This document shows positions 35,347 to 42,954 of a stretch of DNA of 64,000 nt, in pieces; positions within the stretch are counted from its first letter, which is position 1, and each line of letters opens with the position of its first letter. Position numbers and translations under genes: made by a program. The stretch spans positions 310,001 through 374,000 of the forward strand of contig JAWDKM010000001.1 in the NCBI GenBank assembly GCA_032464575.1. The letters are read 5' to 3'. The notes under the pieces were generated by a model that was not told the DNA's origin, ran no database searches, and saw nothing but the letters and a program-made list of their open reading frames with translations. The stretch is from Pontivivens sp032464575. GTDB taxonomy: Bacteria > Pseudomonadota > Alphaproteobacteria > Rhodobacterales > Rhodobacteraceae.

Positions 35347-36057
35347 TCAGGCGCGGCGGACGGTGATCCCGTCCTCGACCGGTGCGGGATCGCGCAGGAC
35401 GTAGCCGCGGCCCCAGACGGTCTCGATATAGGTCTCGCCACCCGTCGCCTGGCTCAGCTTCTTGCGCAGCTTGCAGATGAAGACGTCGATGATCTTCAGC
35501 TCAGGCTCGTCCATGCCGCCGTAGAGATGGTTGAGGAACATCTCCTTGGTCAGCGTGGTGCCCTTGCGCAGGGAAAGAAGCTCCAGCATCTGGTACTCCT
35601 TGCCCGTCAGGTGCACGGACTGCCCATCGACCTCGACCGTCTTCGCATCGAGGTTGACCTTGACCTTGCCGGTCTCGATCACGGACTGCGAATGCCCCTT
35701 GGAGCGGCGCACGATCGCGTGGATGCGGGCCACCAGCTCCTCCCGATGGAAGGGCTTGGTGATGTAGTCGTCCGCCCCGAAGCCGAAGCCGCGGATCTTC
35801 GTCTCCGCATCGTCGAGACCGGACAGGATGAGGATCGGCGTGTCGATCTTAGAAATGCGGAGCTGCCGCAGCACGTCGTGGCCGTGCATGTCCGGGAGAT
35901 TGAGATCGAGAACGATCAGATCGTAGTCGTAGATCCGTGCGAGATCGATGCCCTCCTCCCCCAGGTCGGTGGCGTAGACATTGAAATTCGCGTTGGCGAG
36001 CATGAGCTCGATGTTCCGCGCGGTTGCTGGATCGTCTTCGACGAGCAGGATGCGCAT
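35347..36057 (-). CDS. ctrA: Cell-cycle response regulator CtrA
   Basis: CtrA is the OmpR-type master regulator of the alphaproteobacterial cell cycle, motility and, in Rhodobacterales, gene-transfer-agent production. The 236-residue protein has the receiver start MRILLVEDDPATARNIELML, phosphoacceptor Asp51 (LDLNLPD), the switch lysine in ITKPF, and the winged-helix DNA-binding domain with LTGKEYQMLELL and the C-terminal VWGRGYVLRDP. sciP, which in Caulobacter encodes a CtrA inhibitor, lies directly upstream. A near-consensus CtrA box sits in its promoter region. Confidence 0.98.
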   Translation of the reverse strand: MRILLVEDDPATARNIELMLANANFNVYATDLGEEGIDLARIYDYDLIVLDLNLPDMHGHDVLRQLRISKIDTPILILSGLDDAETKIRGFGFGADDYITKPFHREELVARIHAIVRRSKGHSQSVIETGKVKVNLDAKTVEVDGQSVHLTGKEYQMLELLSLRKGTTLTKEMFLNHLYGGMDEPELKIIDVFICKLRKKLSQATGGETYIETVWGRGYVLRDPAPVEDGITVRRA

Positions 36058-36132
36058 ATGCTATCCTCCGGGGCGAGAGGCGGCATTATGCCCCCCTCTC
36101 TCGATAGTTTATCCGTTTTCGCAAAGCAGGGG

Positions 36133-36147
36133 TTAATGAAAAGTAAA
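36133..36147. promoter_or_regulatory. CtrA box upstream of ctrA
   Basis: TTAATGAAAAGTAAA is TTAA-N7-TAAA, one base from the CtrA consensus TTAA-N7-TTAA. It lies 76-90 bases before the ctrA start codon, in the 144-base gap between sciP and ctrA. The gap is unusually AT-rich for this window, as expected of a regulated promoter. It is a plausible autoregulation site. Confidence 0.65.
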
Positions 36148-36201
36148 TTTCCGCGAAAACATCCGGAACATCGACCAATGCGTCGCAGTAACAGTTTTTG
36201 T

Positions 36202-36483
36202 TCAGGACCGGTAGCGCTGCATAGTTGTAACGCGCAACCCGTTGGTCCCGTGTCGGGCGAGTGATTCCATCCAGCTCGACAATTCTTCTTCCGACAGGTC
36301 GTACATCTCGCACGCTTCGTCCTGCGTCAACATACCGCCGCGAACGGCGGCGGCAACCACGGCCTTGCGCCCGGCGACCCACCTCTTGGTATCGGCAGGC
36401 GGGAGGTCGGAGCGGGAGATGGTCCGCCCCTCGTGATCCCGAACGAAGATCGGCCTGTCGGACCGCTTGAGATACATCAACAT
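36202..36483 (-). CDS. sciP: CtrA inhibitor SciP (DUF1153)
   Basis: SciP is a small protein that, in Caulobacter, binds CtrA and blocks transcription of CtrA-dependent promoters. The 93-residue protein begins MLMYLKRSDRPIFVRDHEGR. It has the family stretch DLPPADTKRWVAGRKAVVAAAVRGGMLTQDEACEMYDLSEEELSSWMESL, a helix-turn-helix of transposase type. It lies directly upstream of ctrA on the same strand. A CtrA box lies about 40 bases before its start. Confidence 0.95.
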   Translation of the reverse strand: MLMYLKRSDRPIFVRDHEGRTISRSDLPPADTKRWVAGRKAVVAAAVRGGMLTQDEACEMYDLSEEELSSWMESLARHGTNGLRVTTMQRYRS

Positions 36484-36522
36484 TCCCTCCTCAGAGACGC
36501 GAGAAGGGATAGCGATGCTCGG

Positions 36523-36537
36523 CTAACCGGCGGTTAA
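36523..36537. promoter_or_regulatory. CtrA box upstream of sciP
   Basis: CTAACCGGCGGTTAA is CTAA-N7-TTAA, one base from the CtrA consensus. It lies 40-54 bases before the sciP start codon on the minus strand, in the 122-base divergent space shared with mnmA. Its position suits activation of sciP by CtrA, giving the negative loop known in Caulobacter. Confidence 0.6.
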
Positions 36538-36545
36538 GGTCGGGA

Positions 36546-36573
36546 TTGCGTCTGCGTGCAATTTGACTATATA
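36546..36573 (+). promoter_or_regulatory. Predicted promoter of mnmA
   Basis: TTGCGT at 36546-36551 and TATATA at 36568-36573 are separated by 16 bases. The -10 element ends 32 bases before the mnmA start codon. Both elements fit the housekeeping sigma factor consensus moderately well. Confidence 0.5.
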
Positions 36574-36605
36574 GCGCGCGAAATCCTTCACATCGGAGCG
36601 CCGTC

Positions 36606-37739
36606 ATGGCCGAGCTGAACTCACTGGGCTTCGCAAAAGCCCCCGCCGACACTCGTGTCGTCGTCGCCATGTCGGGCGGCGTCGACAGTTCGGTCGTGGC
36701 AGCACAGCTCGCGTCCGAAGGTTACGACGTGGTGGGGGTGACGCTCCAACTCTACGATCACGGCGCCGCACTCGCCAAGAAGGGGGCGTGCTGCGCGGGT
36801 CGCGACATCCACGACGCGCGGCGCGTGGCGGAGACGATGGGCTTTCCACACTACGTGCTCGACTACGAGAACCGGTTCCGCGAGAGCGTGATCGACGAGT
36901 TCGCCGACGCCTATCTCGCGGGTGCCACGCCGATCCCCTGCATCCGCTGCAACGAGCGGGTAAAGTTCCGCGACCTGCTGGAGACGGCGCGGGACCTCGA
37001 CGCGGATTGCATGGCAACGGGGCACTACATCCAGCGCCAGCAGGGCCCGGAGAAGGCGGAGCTGCACCGCGCCGCCGACCCTGACCGGGACCAGAGCTAC
37101 TTCCTGTTCTCCACCACGCAGGAGCAGCTCGACTACCTGCGTTTTCCGCTGGGGCACCTGAAGAGCAAGGCGGAAACCCGTGCGCTGGCCCAGAAATACG
37201 GGCTGGGCGTGGCCGACAAGCCGGACAGCCAGGACATCTGCTTCGTGCCCAACGGCTCCTACGCCGCGGTGATCGAGAAGCTGCGGCCCGGGGCGGCGGA
37301 GCCCGGGGAGATCGTGCATCTGGACGGCCGCGCGCTGGGCGAGCACCGCGGCGTGATCCACTACACGATCGGGCAGCGCCGCGGCCTCGGCATCGGGGGC
37401 GGCGAGCCGCTCTACGTCGTCAAGCTCGACGCGGACGCGCGCCGGGTCGTCGTCGGCCCGAAGGAGGCGCTGGCCACCCGCCGCGTGCCGATCCACGAGA
37501 TCAACTGGATCGGCGATCGCGACTGGGACGCGCTGCCCGATGACGGCGAGGAGGTCCTGGTAAAGGTCCGCTCGACCCGTCCGCCGCGCGAGGCGGTTCT
37601 GCGGCGCGGCGCGGGCGGTACCGCGCAGGTCGAGCTGGCGCTGGCCGAGGAAGGGATCTCACCGGGCCAGGCCTGCGTGTTCTATGCGCCCGAAGGGTCC
37701 CGCATCCTGGGCGGCGGCTGGATTCGCGCGGCCGCCTGA
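36606..37739 (+). CDS. mnmA: tRNA-specific 2-thiouridylase MnmA
   Basis: MnmA adds sulfur to U34 of tRNAs for Lys, Glu and Gln. The 377-residue protein has the PP-loop AMSGGVDSSVVAA near residues 21-33. The first catalytic cysteine is in IPCIRCNERVKF and the second in DSQDICFVPNGSY. The C-terminal beta-barrel with HYTIGQRRGLGIGGGEPLYV is present. Its start is ATG 36606, divergent from sciP, with TCGGAGC as ribosome site. Confidence 0.97.
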   Translation: MAELNSLGFAKAPADTRVVVAMSGGVDSSVVAAQLASEGYDVVGVTLQLYDHGAALAKKGACCAGRDIHDARRVAETMGFPHYVLDYENRFRESVIDEFADAYLAGATPIPCIRCNERVKFRDLLETARDLDADCMATGHYIQRQQGPEKAELHRAADPDRDQSYFLFSTTQEQLDYLRFPLGHLKSKAETRALAQKYGLGVADKPDSQDICFVPNGSYAAVIEKLRPGAAEPGEIVHLDGRALGEHRGVIHYTIGQRRGLGIGGGEPLYVVKLDADARRVVVGPKEALATRRVPIHEINWIGDRDWDALPDDGEEVLVKVRSTRPPREAVLRRGAGGTAQVELALAEEGISPGQACVFYAPEGSRILGGGWIRAAA

Positions 37740-37830
37740 TCTCGCGTGGAAAAGCTCTCCCGCCCGTCAGCCACCCCGGCGGGCGGCCTCCCGTTGGGCC
37801 GGGCGCCGGGCGAGGCGCGGCGAACCGGGA

Positions 37831-38154
37831 TCACTGGGTGGTGGTGCGCTCCAGGCTCAGCGTGTTGCCGACCCGTTCGCCCGCGGCCACGTCCGGCGAG
37901 TCGCAGCGTGGCGTGCCGTCGGGGTTGAGGCGGTTGGTCAGGTACCCCTCCACCCCGTCGTCGATGATCCAGTGCTGGCAGCCGAGCGGATCGACCCAGA
38001 GCGAGGCCTCCATCTCCGACAGCAGGTGCGCGTCGAGGCCGCGATCCACGTTCGGATCGTTGCGGTCGAGCTGTGCGACCTGCGGCGAACCGGAGCAGGC
38101 GCCGAGGGCGATCAGCAGCGTGATGCCGGCAGCGGTCTTCGGGACACGTATCAT
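37831..38154 (-). CDS. Small lipoprotein with a WVDP domain
   Basis: The 107-residue product has a lipoprotein signal (LLIALGAC, cleavage before Cys20), so it should be lipid-anchored. The mature part has ASLWVDPLGCQHWIIDDGVEGYLTNRLNPDGTPRCDS. The same segment is found in the next gene upstream as the N-terminal domain of an OmpA-like lipoprotein. The shared W-V-D-P-x-G-C-x-H-W and a later Cys suggest one disulfide-linked domain. Function unknown; the pair is probably cotranscribed with an 11-base gap. Confidence 0.75.
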   Translation of the reverse strand: MIRVPKTAAGITLLIALGACSGSPQVAQLDRNDPNVDRGLDAHLLSEMEASLWVDPLGCQHWIIDDGVEGYLTNRLNPDGTPRCDSPDVAAGERVGNTLSLERTTTQ

Positions 38155-38165
38155 GGCGGGCCTCC

Positions 38166-38795
38166 TCACGGCAGGACGGTGATTTCGACGCGGCGGTTCG
38201 CCGCGCGGCCCGCCTCCGTCTGGTTCGGCTGGATCGGTTCGCTCTCGCCCACGCCACGGGTCTGAGCGGAAAGACCGTATGTTTCGGCAATGTCGGCCAC
38301 GGCCTCGGCCCGGGCGAAGGAGAGGCGCAGGTTCGCCTCCTCCGGCCCCTCGCTGTCGGTGTGGCCCTCGACCACGATCCGGTCGCGTCCCTCCTGCTGG
38401 AGGAAGCGGAAGAAGGTGTCGAGGTCGCGGATCGCCTGTGGCTGGACGGTGGCGCTGCCCGAGGGGAAGGTGGTGTCGGTCGACATCACGAAGTTCTGCG
38501 GCGTCGCGCCCGCGCGCACCACGCCGAAGCTGCGCGACAGGACCGGCGCGTCGGCGCGCGCCAGCGCGGAATTGCAGATCGGCCGGCCGTTGGGCTGCAG
38601 CTTGGGCGTCATGAACCCTTCGGCCCCGGTGTCGAACACCCAATGCTCGCACCCGTCGGGATCGACCCAGGTCGCCGAGCGTACGACGACCAGCTCGCCC
38701 CCGTCCGTCCGACCGGCGGCCGACGAGAAGTCGTCGGTCGAACAGCCGGCGACGGCGGCCATGGCCAGAACCGCCCCCATCACACTCATCCGCAT
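38166..38795 (-). CDS. OmpA-like peptidoglycan-binding lipoprotein
   Basis: The 209-residue protein has a lipoprotein signal (LAMAAVAGC), then a domain with ATWVDPDGCEHWVFDTGAEGFMTPKLQPNGRPIC like the small gene downstream. It ends with an OmpA/MotB C-terminal domain: DTTFPSGSATVQPQAIRDLDTFFRFLQ, VEGHTDSEG, NLRLSFARAEAVAD and ANRRVEITV. The OmpA domain binds peptidoglycan. The first domain is unknown. ATG 38795 has GGAGGAGAC upstream. It is divergent from the M20 peptidase gene. Confidence 0.9.
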   Translation of the reverse strand: MRMSVMGAVLAMAAVAGCSTDDFSSAAGRTDGGELVVVRSATWVDPDGCEHWVFDTGAEGFMTPKLQPNGRPICNSALARADAPVLSRSFGVVRAGATPQNFVMSTDTTFPSGSATVQPQAIRDLDTFFRFLQQEGRDRIVVEGHTDSEGPEEANLRLSFARAEAVADIAETYGLSAQTRGVGESEPIQPNQTEAGRAANRRVEITVLP

Positions 38796-38963
38796 CTGCA
38801 GTCTCCTCCCCCAAATGGACATCTCGACAGACCGGCAGGGTTGTCCGTGCCCTCTGTCCAGCGCTAGTCCAGTCGCAGCGAAAAGTGAATATTTTTTGAC
38901 CCCGCAGCCCCTGCGCGGGCATTTTGCATCCACCAGCCGAGCGCATACAGAAGGATACACCAT

Positions 38964-40343
38964 ATGGGCGATCTCGACACCGTTCTGAGCACCGTGGACC
39001 AGGGGCTCGACGCGAGCCTCGAGCGGCTCTTCGGCCTGTTGCGCATCCCGTCGATCTCCACCGATCCGGCCTATGACGGCGATTGCCGGAGTGCCGCGGA
39101 CTGGCTGGTGAGCGAGCTGAACGCGCTCGGGTTCCAGGCCGAGCGGCGCGATACGCCCGGCCATCCCATGGTGGTGGCACATGGCGGCGAGGCGGGGCCG
39201 GAGCTGCTCTTCTACGGCCATTACGACGTGCAGCCGGTCGACCCGCTCGACCTGTGGGACCAGCCGCCCTTCGAGCCGGTGCTGGAGGATCGCGCGGGCG
39301 GCCGGGTGATCCGCGCGCGCGGCGCCTCGGACGACAAGGGCCAGCTCATGACCTTCGTCGAGGCGTGCCGGGCCTGGCGCGAGGTCCACGGCACCCTGCC
39401 TGCCCGGATCACCATCCTGTTCGAGGGGGAGGAGGAATCGGGTTCCCCGTCCCTCGTGCCGTTCCTGGAGGCCAACAAGGCGGAGCTCGCGAAATCGCTC
39501 GCGCTGGTCTGCGACACGGGCATGTGGAACCGGGAGACGCCGTCGATCTGCACCATGCTGCGCGGGCTAATGGGGGAGGAGATCGTGATCCGCGGCGCCT
39601 CCCGCGACCTGCATTCCGGTGCCTATGGCGGCCCTGCGGCAAACCCGATCCGGGTGCTGGCGAAGATCCTCACGAGCCTGCACGACGAAGAGGGTCGCGT
39701 CACCCTGCCCGGCTTCTACGACGGGGTGCACGACGTGCCGGAGGCGCTGGCCGCGCAGTGGGAGACGCTGGGCTTCGATCCTTCCTCCTTCCTCGGCAGC
39801 GTCGGGCTGTCGACACCGGCAGGCGAGGCCGGCGTCCCGGCGCTCCACCAGATCTGGGCGCGCCCGACCTGCGAGTTCAACGGCATCGCCGGGGGCTATG
39901 CAGGCGACGGGTTCAAGACGGTGCTGCCGGCAGAGGCGCGGGCCAAGGTATCCTGCCGCCTCGTCTGGGATCAGGACCCGCACGCGATCCGCGCGGCCCT
40001 GCGCGACCGGGTGCGCGAGATGCTGCCGCCCGATTGCGAGGTGGAGTTCCACGAGCACGGCTCCAGTCCCGCCACAGTGATGTCGATCGACGATCCGGCC
40101 TTCGAGAAGGCCCGCGCGGCGCTCAGCGACGAGTGGTCGACCGCCGCGGTGTTCACCGGGGGCGGCGGATCGATCCCGATCTGCGGGCTCTTCAAGGACA
40201 TCCTGCGCATGGATTCGATGCTCGTGGGCTTTGCGCGTGACGACGACCGTATCCATTCGCCCAACGAGAAGTACGACCTGACGAGTTTCCACAAGGGAAT
40301 CCGGAGCTGGGTGCGAATCCTGGACGCCCTGTCGCGTGGTTAG
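38964..40343 (+). CDS. M20-family metallopeptidase (dipeptidase-like)
   Basis: The 459-residue protein has the M20 zinc motifs: GHYDVQPVDPLDLW (first His and Asp), GASDDKGQ (second Asp), EGEEESGS (catalytic Glu), and HSGAYGG in the lid domain. The dimerisation domain and C-terminal HSPNEKYDLTSFHKGIRSW are intact. ATG 38964 has AAGGA upstream. The family hydrolyses dipeptides and similar N-acyl compounds; the exact substrate is not known. Confidence 0.93.
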   Translation: MGDLDTVLSTVDQGLDASLERLFGLLRIPSISTDPAYDGDCRSAADWLVSELNALGFQAERRDTPGHPMVVAHGGEAGPELLFYGHYDVQPVDPLDLWDQPPFEPVLEDRAGGRVIRARGASDDKGQLMTFVEACRAWREVHGTLPARITILFEGEEESGSPSLVPFLEANKAELAKSLALVCDTGMWNRETPSICTMLRGLMGEEIVIRGASRDLHSGAYGGPAANPIRVLAKILTSLHDEEGRVTLPGFYDGVHDVPEALAAQWETLGFDPSSFLGSVGLSTPAGEAGVPALHQIWARPTCEFNGIAGGYAGDGFKTVLPAEARAKVSCRLVWDQDPHAIRAALRDRVREMLPPDCEVEFHEHGSSPATVMSIDDPAFEKARAALSDEWSTAAVFTGGGGSIPICGLFKDILRMDSMLVGFARDDDRIHSPNEKYDLTSFHKGIRSWVRILDALSRG

Positions 40344-40463
40344 GCGGTTGGACAGCTCGCGACGGGCCTGCTAGGCGTGCCGGACGACAGCGGCGCACCT
40401 GCGGGTGCGCCCCGGCGCCATATGATGCGCCGCAATTCACTTCGAATATCGGAGGGCCTCACC

Positions 40464-40901
40464 ATGACGAAGGCCGAGAAGGGCGACACCGTCGCCATCC
40501 ACTATACCGGCACGCTGAACGACGGCAGCCGCTTCGACAGCTCCGAAGGGCGCGAACCGCTGAGCTTCGAGCTCGGCTCCGGCCAGATCATCGCCGGGCT
40601 CGACGCGGCGATCCACGGCATGGACGAAGGCGCGGAAAGGACCGTCACCATCCCGTCGGACCAGGCCTACGGCGCGCACAATCCGCAGCAGGTCCAGACC
40701 GTGCCGCGCACCGACATTCCGGAGGATATCCCGGTGGAGCCCGGCCTGCAGCTTCAGGCCAAGACCGCCGACGGAACGGTGGTTCCGCTGGTCGTCACCA
40801 AGATCGAGGACGGCATGGTGACGCTCGATGCCAACCACCCGCTGGCGGGCGAGGACCTGACCTTCGCATTCACCGTGGTGTCGGTGAAGAAGGCGGCCTG
40901 A
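40464..40901 (+). CDS. FKBP-type peptidyl-prolyl isomerase (SlyD-like)
   Basis: The 145-residue protein has the FKBP/SlyD fold: DTVAIHYTGTLNDGSRFDSSEGREPLSFELGSGQIIAGLDAAIHGMDEGAERTVTIPSDQAYG, followed by the inserted-flap domain with the QVQTVPRTDIPEDIPVEPGLQLQ segment. Unlike SlyD it lacks the His-rich metal tail. ATG 40464 has GGAGGG eight bases upstream; the longer opening at 40377 is unlikely. A hairpin CCTTCG-CGAAGG lies just after the stop but no T-run follows it. Confidence 0.93.
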   Translation: MTKAEKGDTVAIHYTGTLNDGSRFDSSEGREPLSFELGSGQIIAGLDAAIHGMDEGAERTVTIPSDQAYGAHNPQQVQTVPRTDIPEDIPVEPGLQLQAKTADGTVVPLVVTKIEDGMVTLDANHPLAGEDLTFAFTVVSVKKAA

Positions 40902-40922
40902 CGCCGTCCCGCGCCTTCGCGA

Positions 40923-40952
40923 TTGAACGAAGGGGGCAGGATCCGCATTTAA
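40923..40952 (+). promoter_or_regulatory. Predicted promoter of the candidate small RNA
   Basis: TTGAAC at 40923-40928 and CATTTA or ATTTAA at 40946-40952 are separated by 17-18 bases. They lie 22 bases after the isomerase stop. The -10 is AT-rich in a GC-rich neighbourhood. The inferred start is about 40957. Confidence 0.5.
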
Positions 40953-40955
40953 GGG

Positions 40956-41048
40956 GTACACCCCTGTGAGCAGCGAGTTCGGGTGCAACCCGTCCCTCGA
41001 CGCTGACACGCAAGACCCTCGGGCGATGCCCGGGGGTCTTGTTTGTTT
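40956..41048 (+). ncRNA. Candidate small RNA with doubled terminator
   Basis: The region between the predicted promoter and the terminator has no convincing reading frame but folds strongly. AGGGG-TACA-CCCCT forms one hairpin near 40952-40965, and CGGGT-GCA-ACCCG a second near 40980-40992. A 13-bp terminator stem follows at 41012-41040. A transcript of about 90 bases fits a trans-acting regulator. I see no match to 4.5S, 6S or tmRNA. It lies in the 361-base space between the isomerase gene and serA. Confidence 0.5.
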
Positions 41049-41072
41049 GGCCCGGGGGCCTTGTTTGTTTGG
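41012..41072 (+). terminator. Duplicated Rho-independent terminator
   Basis: AAGACCCTCGGGC (41012-41024) and GCCCGGGGGTCTT (41028-41040) pair as a 13-bp stem with one wobble and a GAT loop, followed by GTTTGTTT. The 22-base segment from 41029 to 41050 (stem half plus T-run) is repeated with one change at 41051-41072. There GGCCCGGGGGCC forms a second small hairpin with its own T-run. Both end transcripts from the left. Confidence 0.85.
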
Positions 41073-41102
41073 GTTTTCCGAGGCTTGGCGGCTCTTCGTA
41101 GG

Positions 41103-41172
41103 ACCGCCCCGGACCTGATCCGGGGCCGCCTGGAAAGGTGCCCAGCGGTCCCGGCTCGGCGGCCGGGACGGT
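41103..41172 (-). repeat. Dispersed two-hairpin repeat, copy C1 (reverse orientation)
   Basis: GCCCCGGA (41106-41113) pairs with TCCGGGGC (41119-41126), and GTCCCGGC (41148-41155) pairs with GCCGGGAC (41162-41169). The order of the two hairpins is the reverse of copies A, B and D, so this copy is inverted. It lies beyond the serA 3' end, next to a second inverted copy. Confidence 0.9.
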
Positions 41173-41185
41173 GGTGCGATTGGCC

Positions 41186-41257
41186 ACCGCCCCGGACGTG
41201 ATCCGGGGCCTTTCGGTGCTCTGCGGCAAACGGTCCCGGCGCCGTGGCCGGGACGGT
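41186..41257 (-). repeat. Dispersed two-hairpin repeat, copy C2 (reverse orientation)
   Basis: GCCCCGGA (41189-41196) pairs with TCCGGGGC (41202-41209), and GTCCCGGC (41233-41240) pairs with GCCGGGAC (41247-41254). It is in tandem with copy C1 and ends six bases before the serA stop codon. On the minus strand it is the first thing after serA and may protect or end its mRNA. Confidence 0.9.
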
Positions 41258-41262
41258 TGGGA

Positions 41263-42855
41263 TCAGAACGCCAGGGCCTTCGCCTGCATGATCTGCGGAA
41301 GGTTGGCGATCTCCTTCAGCGTCGCCTCGGACAACTCCTCGTCGACACCCAGCAGCGCGATGGCCTCGCCCGCCTTCTCGGCCCGGCCGAGGGCGAAGGT
41401 CGCGATGTTGACGTCCAGATCGCCGAGCTTCTGCCCCAGCGCACCGATGTAACCGGGCGTGTCGGTGTTGGTGGTGTAGAGCATGAAGGGCTGCGGCTCC
41501 GCCTCCAGCCCGATGCCCTTGATCTGGATGAAGCGCGGCTTGCCGTCGGAGAAGACGGTGCCTGCGACCGAGCGCACCTGCGCCTCGGTCGTGACGATCA
41601 GGCGGATGTAGGAGCCGTAGGCGCCCTGCGCATCCTTGCGCGTCTCCGCGATCTTCACGCCCCGCTCGCGCGCCACGATGGGGGCGGAGACCATGTTGAC
41701 GCCGCCCTCGCCGACCAGCGGTTTCAGGAGGCTCGCGGTCAGCGCGGCCGTCAGCGGGTTGAGGTTCAGTTTGCCCACCTCGCCCACATACTCGATCTCG
41801 ATCTCCGTGATCGGGTTCTCCGTCACCTGACCGGCGAAGCCGCCCAGCGTCTCGGCCAGTGCAATCCAGGGCTTGAGGAGCGGGGCCTCCTCGGCCGTGA
41901 CGGACGGCGCGTTGATGCCGTTGGAGATCGCGCCCTTCATCAGATAATCGCTCATCTGTTCCGCGACTTGCAGGGCGACGTTCTCCTGCGCCTCGCTTGT
42001 CGCGGCGCCCAGATGCGGGGTGCAGACGATGTTGGGCGCGTCGAAGAGCGGGTTCTCCGTCGCGGGCTCCACCGCGAACACGTCGAAGGCCGCGCCAGCG
42101 AGCGCGCCGGAGTGCAGCGCCTCGGCCACCGCGGCCTCGTCGACCAGCCCGCCGCGGGCGCAGTTGATCAGGCGCGCGCCCTTCTTCATCAGCTTCACCC
42201 GCTCGGCGTTGAGCAGGTTGGCGGTCTTGTCGGTCTTGGGCAGGTGCAGCGTCACGAAGTCGGCGACGGGCAGCAGCTCCTCCAGCGTCTCGACCTTGGT
42301 CACGCCCAGCTTCTCGGCCCGCTCGTGGCTGAGGAAGGGATCGTAGGCCACGACCCGCATCTTCAGCCCCAGCGCGCGGTCGGCGACGATGGACCCGATA
42401 TTGCCGCAGCCGATCAGGCCCAGCGTCTTGCGGGTGATCTCGGCACCCATGAAGCGCGACTTCTCCCACTTGCCCGCGCGGGTGGAGGCGTCGGCCTCCG
42501 GGATCTGGCGCGCGCAGGCGAACATCATGGCGATGGCGTGCTCGGCGGTGGTGATCGAGTTGCCGAAGGGCGTGTTCATCACCACGATCCCCTTGGCGGA
42601 GGCGGCGGCGATGTCGATGTTGTCCACCCCGATCCCGGCGCGGCCGATGACCTTGAGGTTGTCGGCCCCGGCGATCAGCTCGGCGGTCGCCTTGGTGGCC
42701 GACCGGATGGCGAGGCCGTCATAGTTGCCGATGATCTCGGCGAGCTTCTCGGGCTCCTTGCCGAGACCGGGCTGGAAGTCGACCTCCACTCCGTTGTCGC
42801 GGAAGATCTGGACGGCGGCCTCAGAAAGCTTGTCGGAAATCAGAACCTTGGGCAT
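41263..42855 (-). CDS. serA: D-3-phosphoglycerate dehydrogenase
   Basis: SerA oxidises 3-phosphoglycerate in the first step of serine synthesis. The 530-residue protein is the long type. It has a substrate domain, the NAD motif GLIGCGNIGSIVADRALGLKMRVVAYDPF, INCARGGLVDEAAVAEAL, the catalytic His in VCTPHLGAATSEAQ, an intervening domain and a C-terminal ACT domain (YTTNTDTPGYIGALGQKLGDLDVNIATFALGR). It follows serC on the same strand. The gap contains repeat copy D. Confidence 0.98.
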   Translation of the reverse strand: MPKVLISDKLSEAAVQIFRDNGVEVDFQPGLGKEPEKLAEIIGNYDGLAIRSATKATAELIAGADNLKVIGRAGIGVDNIDIAAASAKGIVVMNTPFGNSITTAEHAIAMMFACARQIPEADASTRAGKWEKSRFMGAEITRKTLGLIGCGNIGSIVADRALGLKMRVVAYDPFLSHERAEKLGVTKVETLEELLPVADFVTLHLPKTDKTANLLNAERVKLMKKGARLINCARGGLVDEAAVAEALHSGALAGAAFDVFAVEPATENPLFDAPNIVCTPHLGAATSEAQENVALQVAEQMSDYLMKGAISNGINAPSVTAEEAPLLKPWIALAETLGGFAGQVTENPITEIEIEYVGEVGKLNLNPLTAALTASLLKPLVGEGGVNMVSAPIVARERGVKIAETRKDAQGAYGSYIRLIVTTEAQVRSVAGTVFSDGKPRFIQIKGIGLEAEPQPFMLYTTNTDTPGYIGALGQKLGDLDVNIATFALGRAEKAGEAIALLGVDEELSEATLKEIANLPQIMQAKALAF

Positions 42856-42883
42856 GTGTCTTGTCCTGTGTGTTCGATCGGAA

Positions 42884-42949
42884 CCGTCCCGGCCTTGCGC
42901 CGGGACCTTTTCGTATTCGGGAAAGGCCCCGGATCAGGTCCGGGGCGGT
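42884..42949 (+). repeat. Dispersed two-hairpin repeat, copy D
   Basis: GTCCCGGC (42886-42893) pairs with GCCGGGAC (42899-42906), and GCCCCGGA (42926-42933) pairs with TCCGGGGC (42939-42946). It fills the 99-base gap between serC and serA, which are transcribed together leftward. It could be a processing or attenuation element that sets the serC to serA ratio. Confidence 0.9.
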
Positions 42950-42954
42950 CGGTG

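Noticed and set aside
40971..41000. tRNA-like GTTCGGGTGCAACCC near the candidate small RNA
   Set aside because: No acceptor stem, no D or anticodon arm can be drawn, and the spacing does not fit a tRNA.
41029..41072. Tandem 22-base repeat as a CRISPR unit
   Set aside because: Only two units, directly adjacent, without spacers; they are terminator halves.
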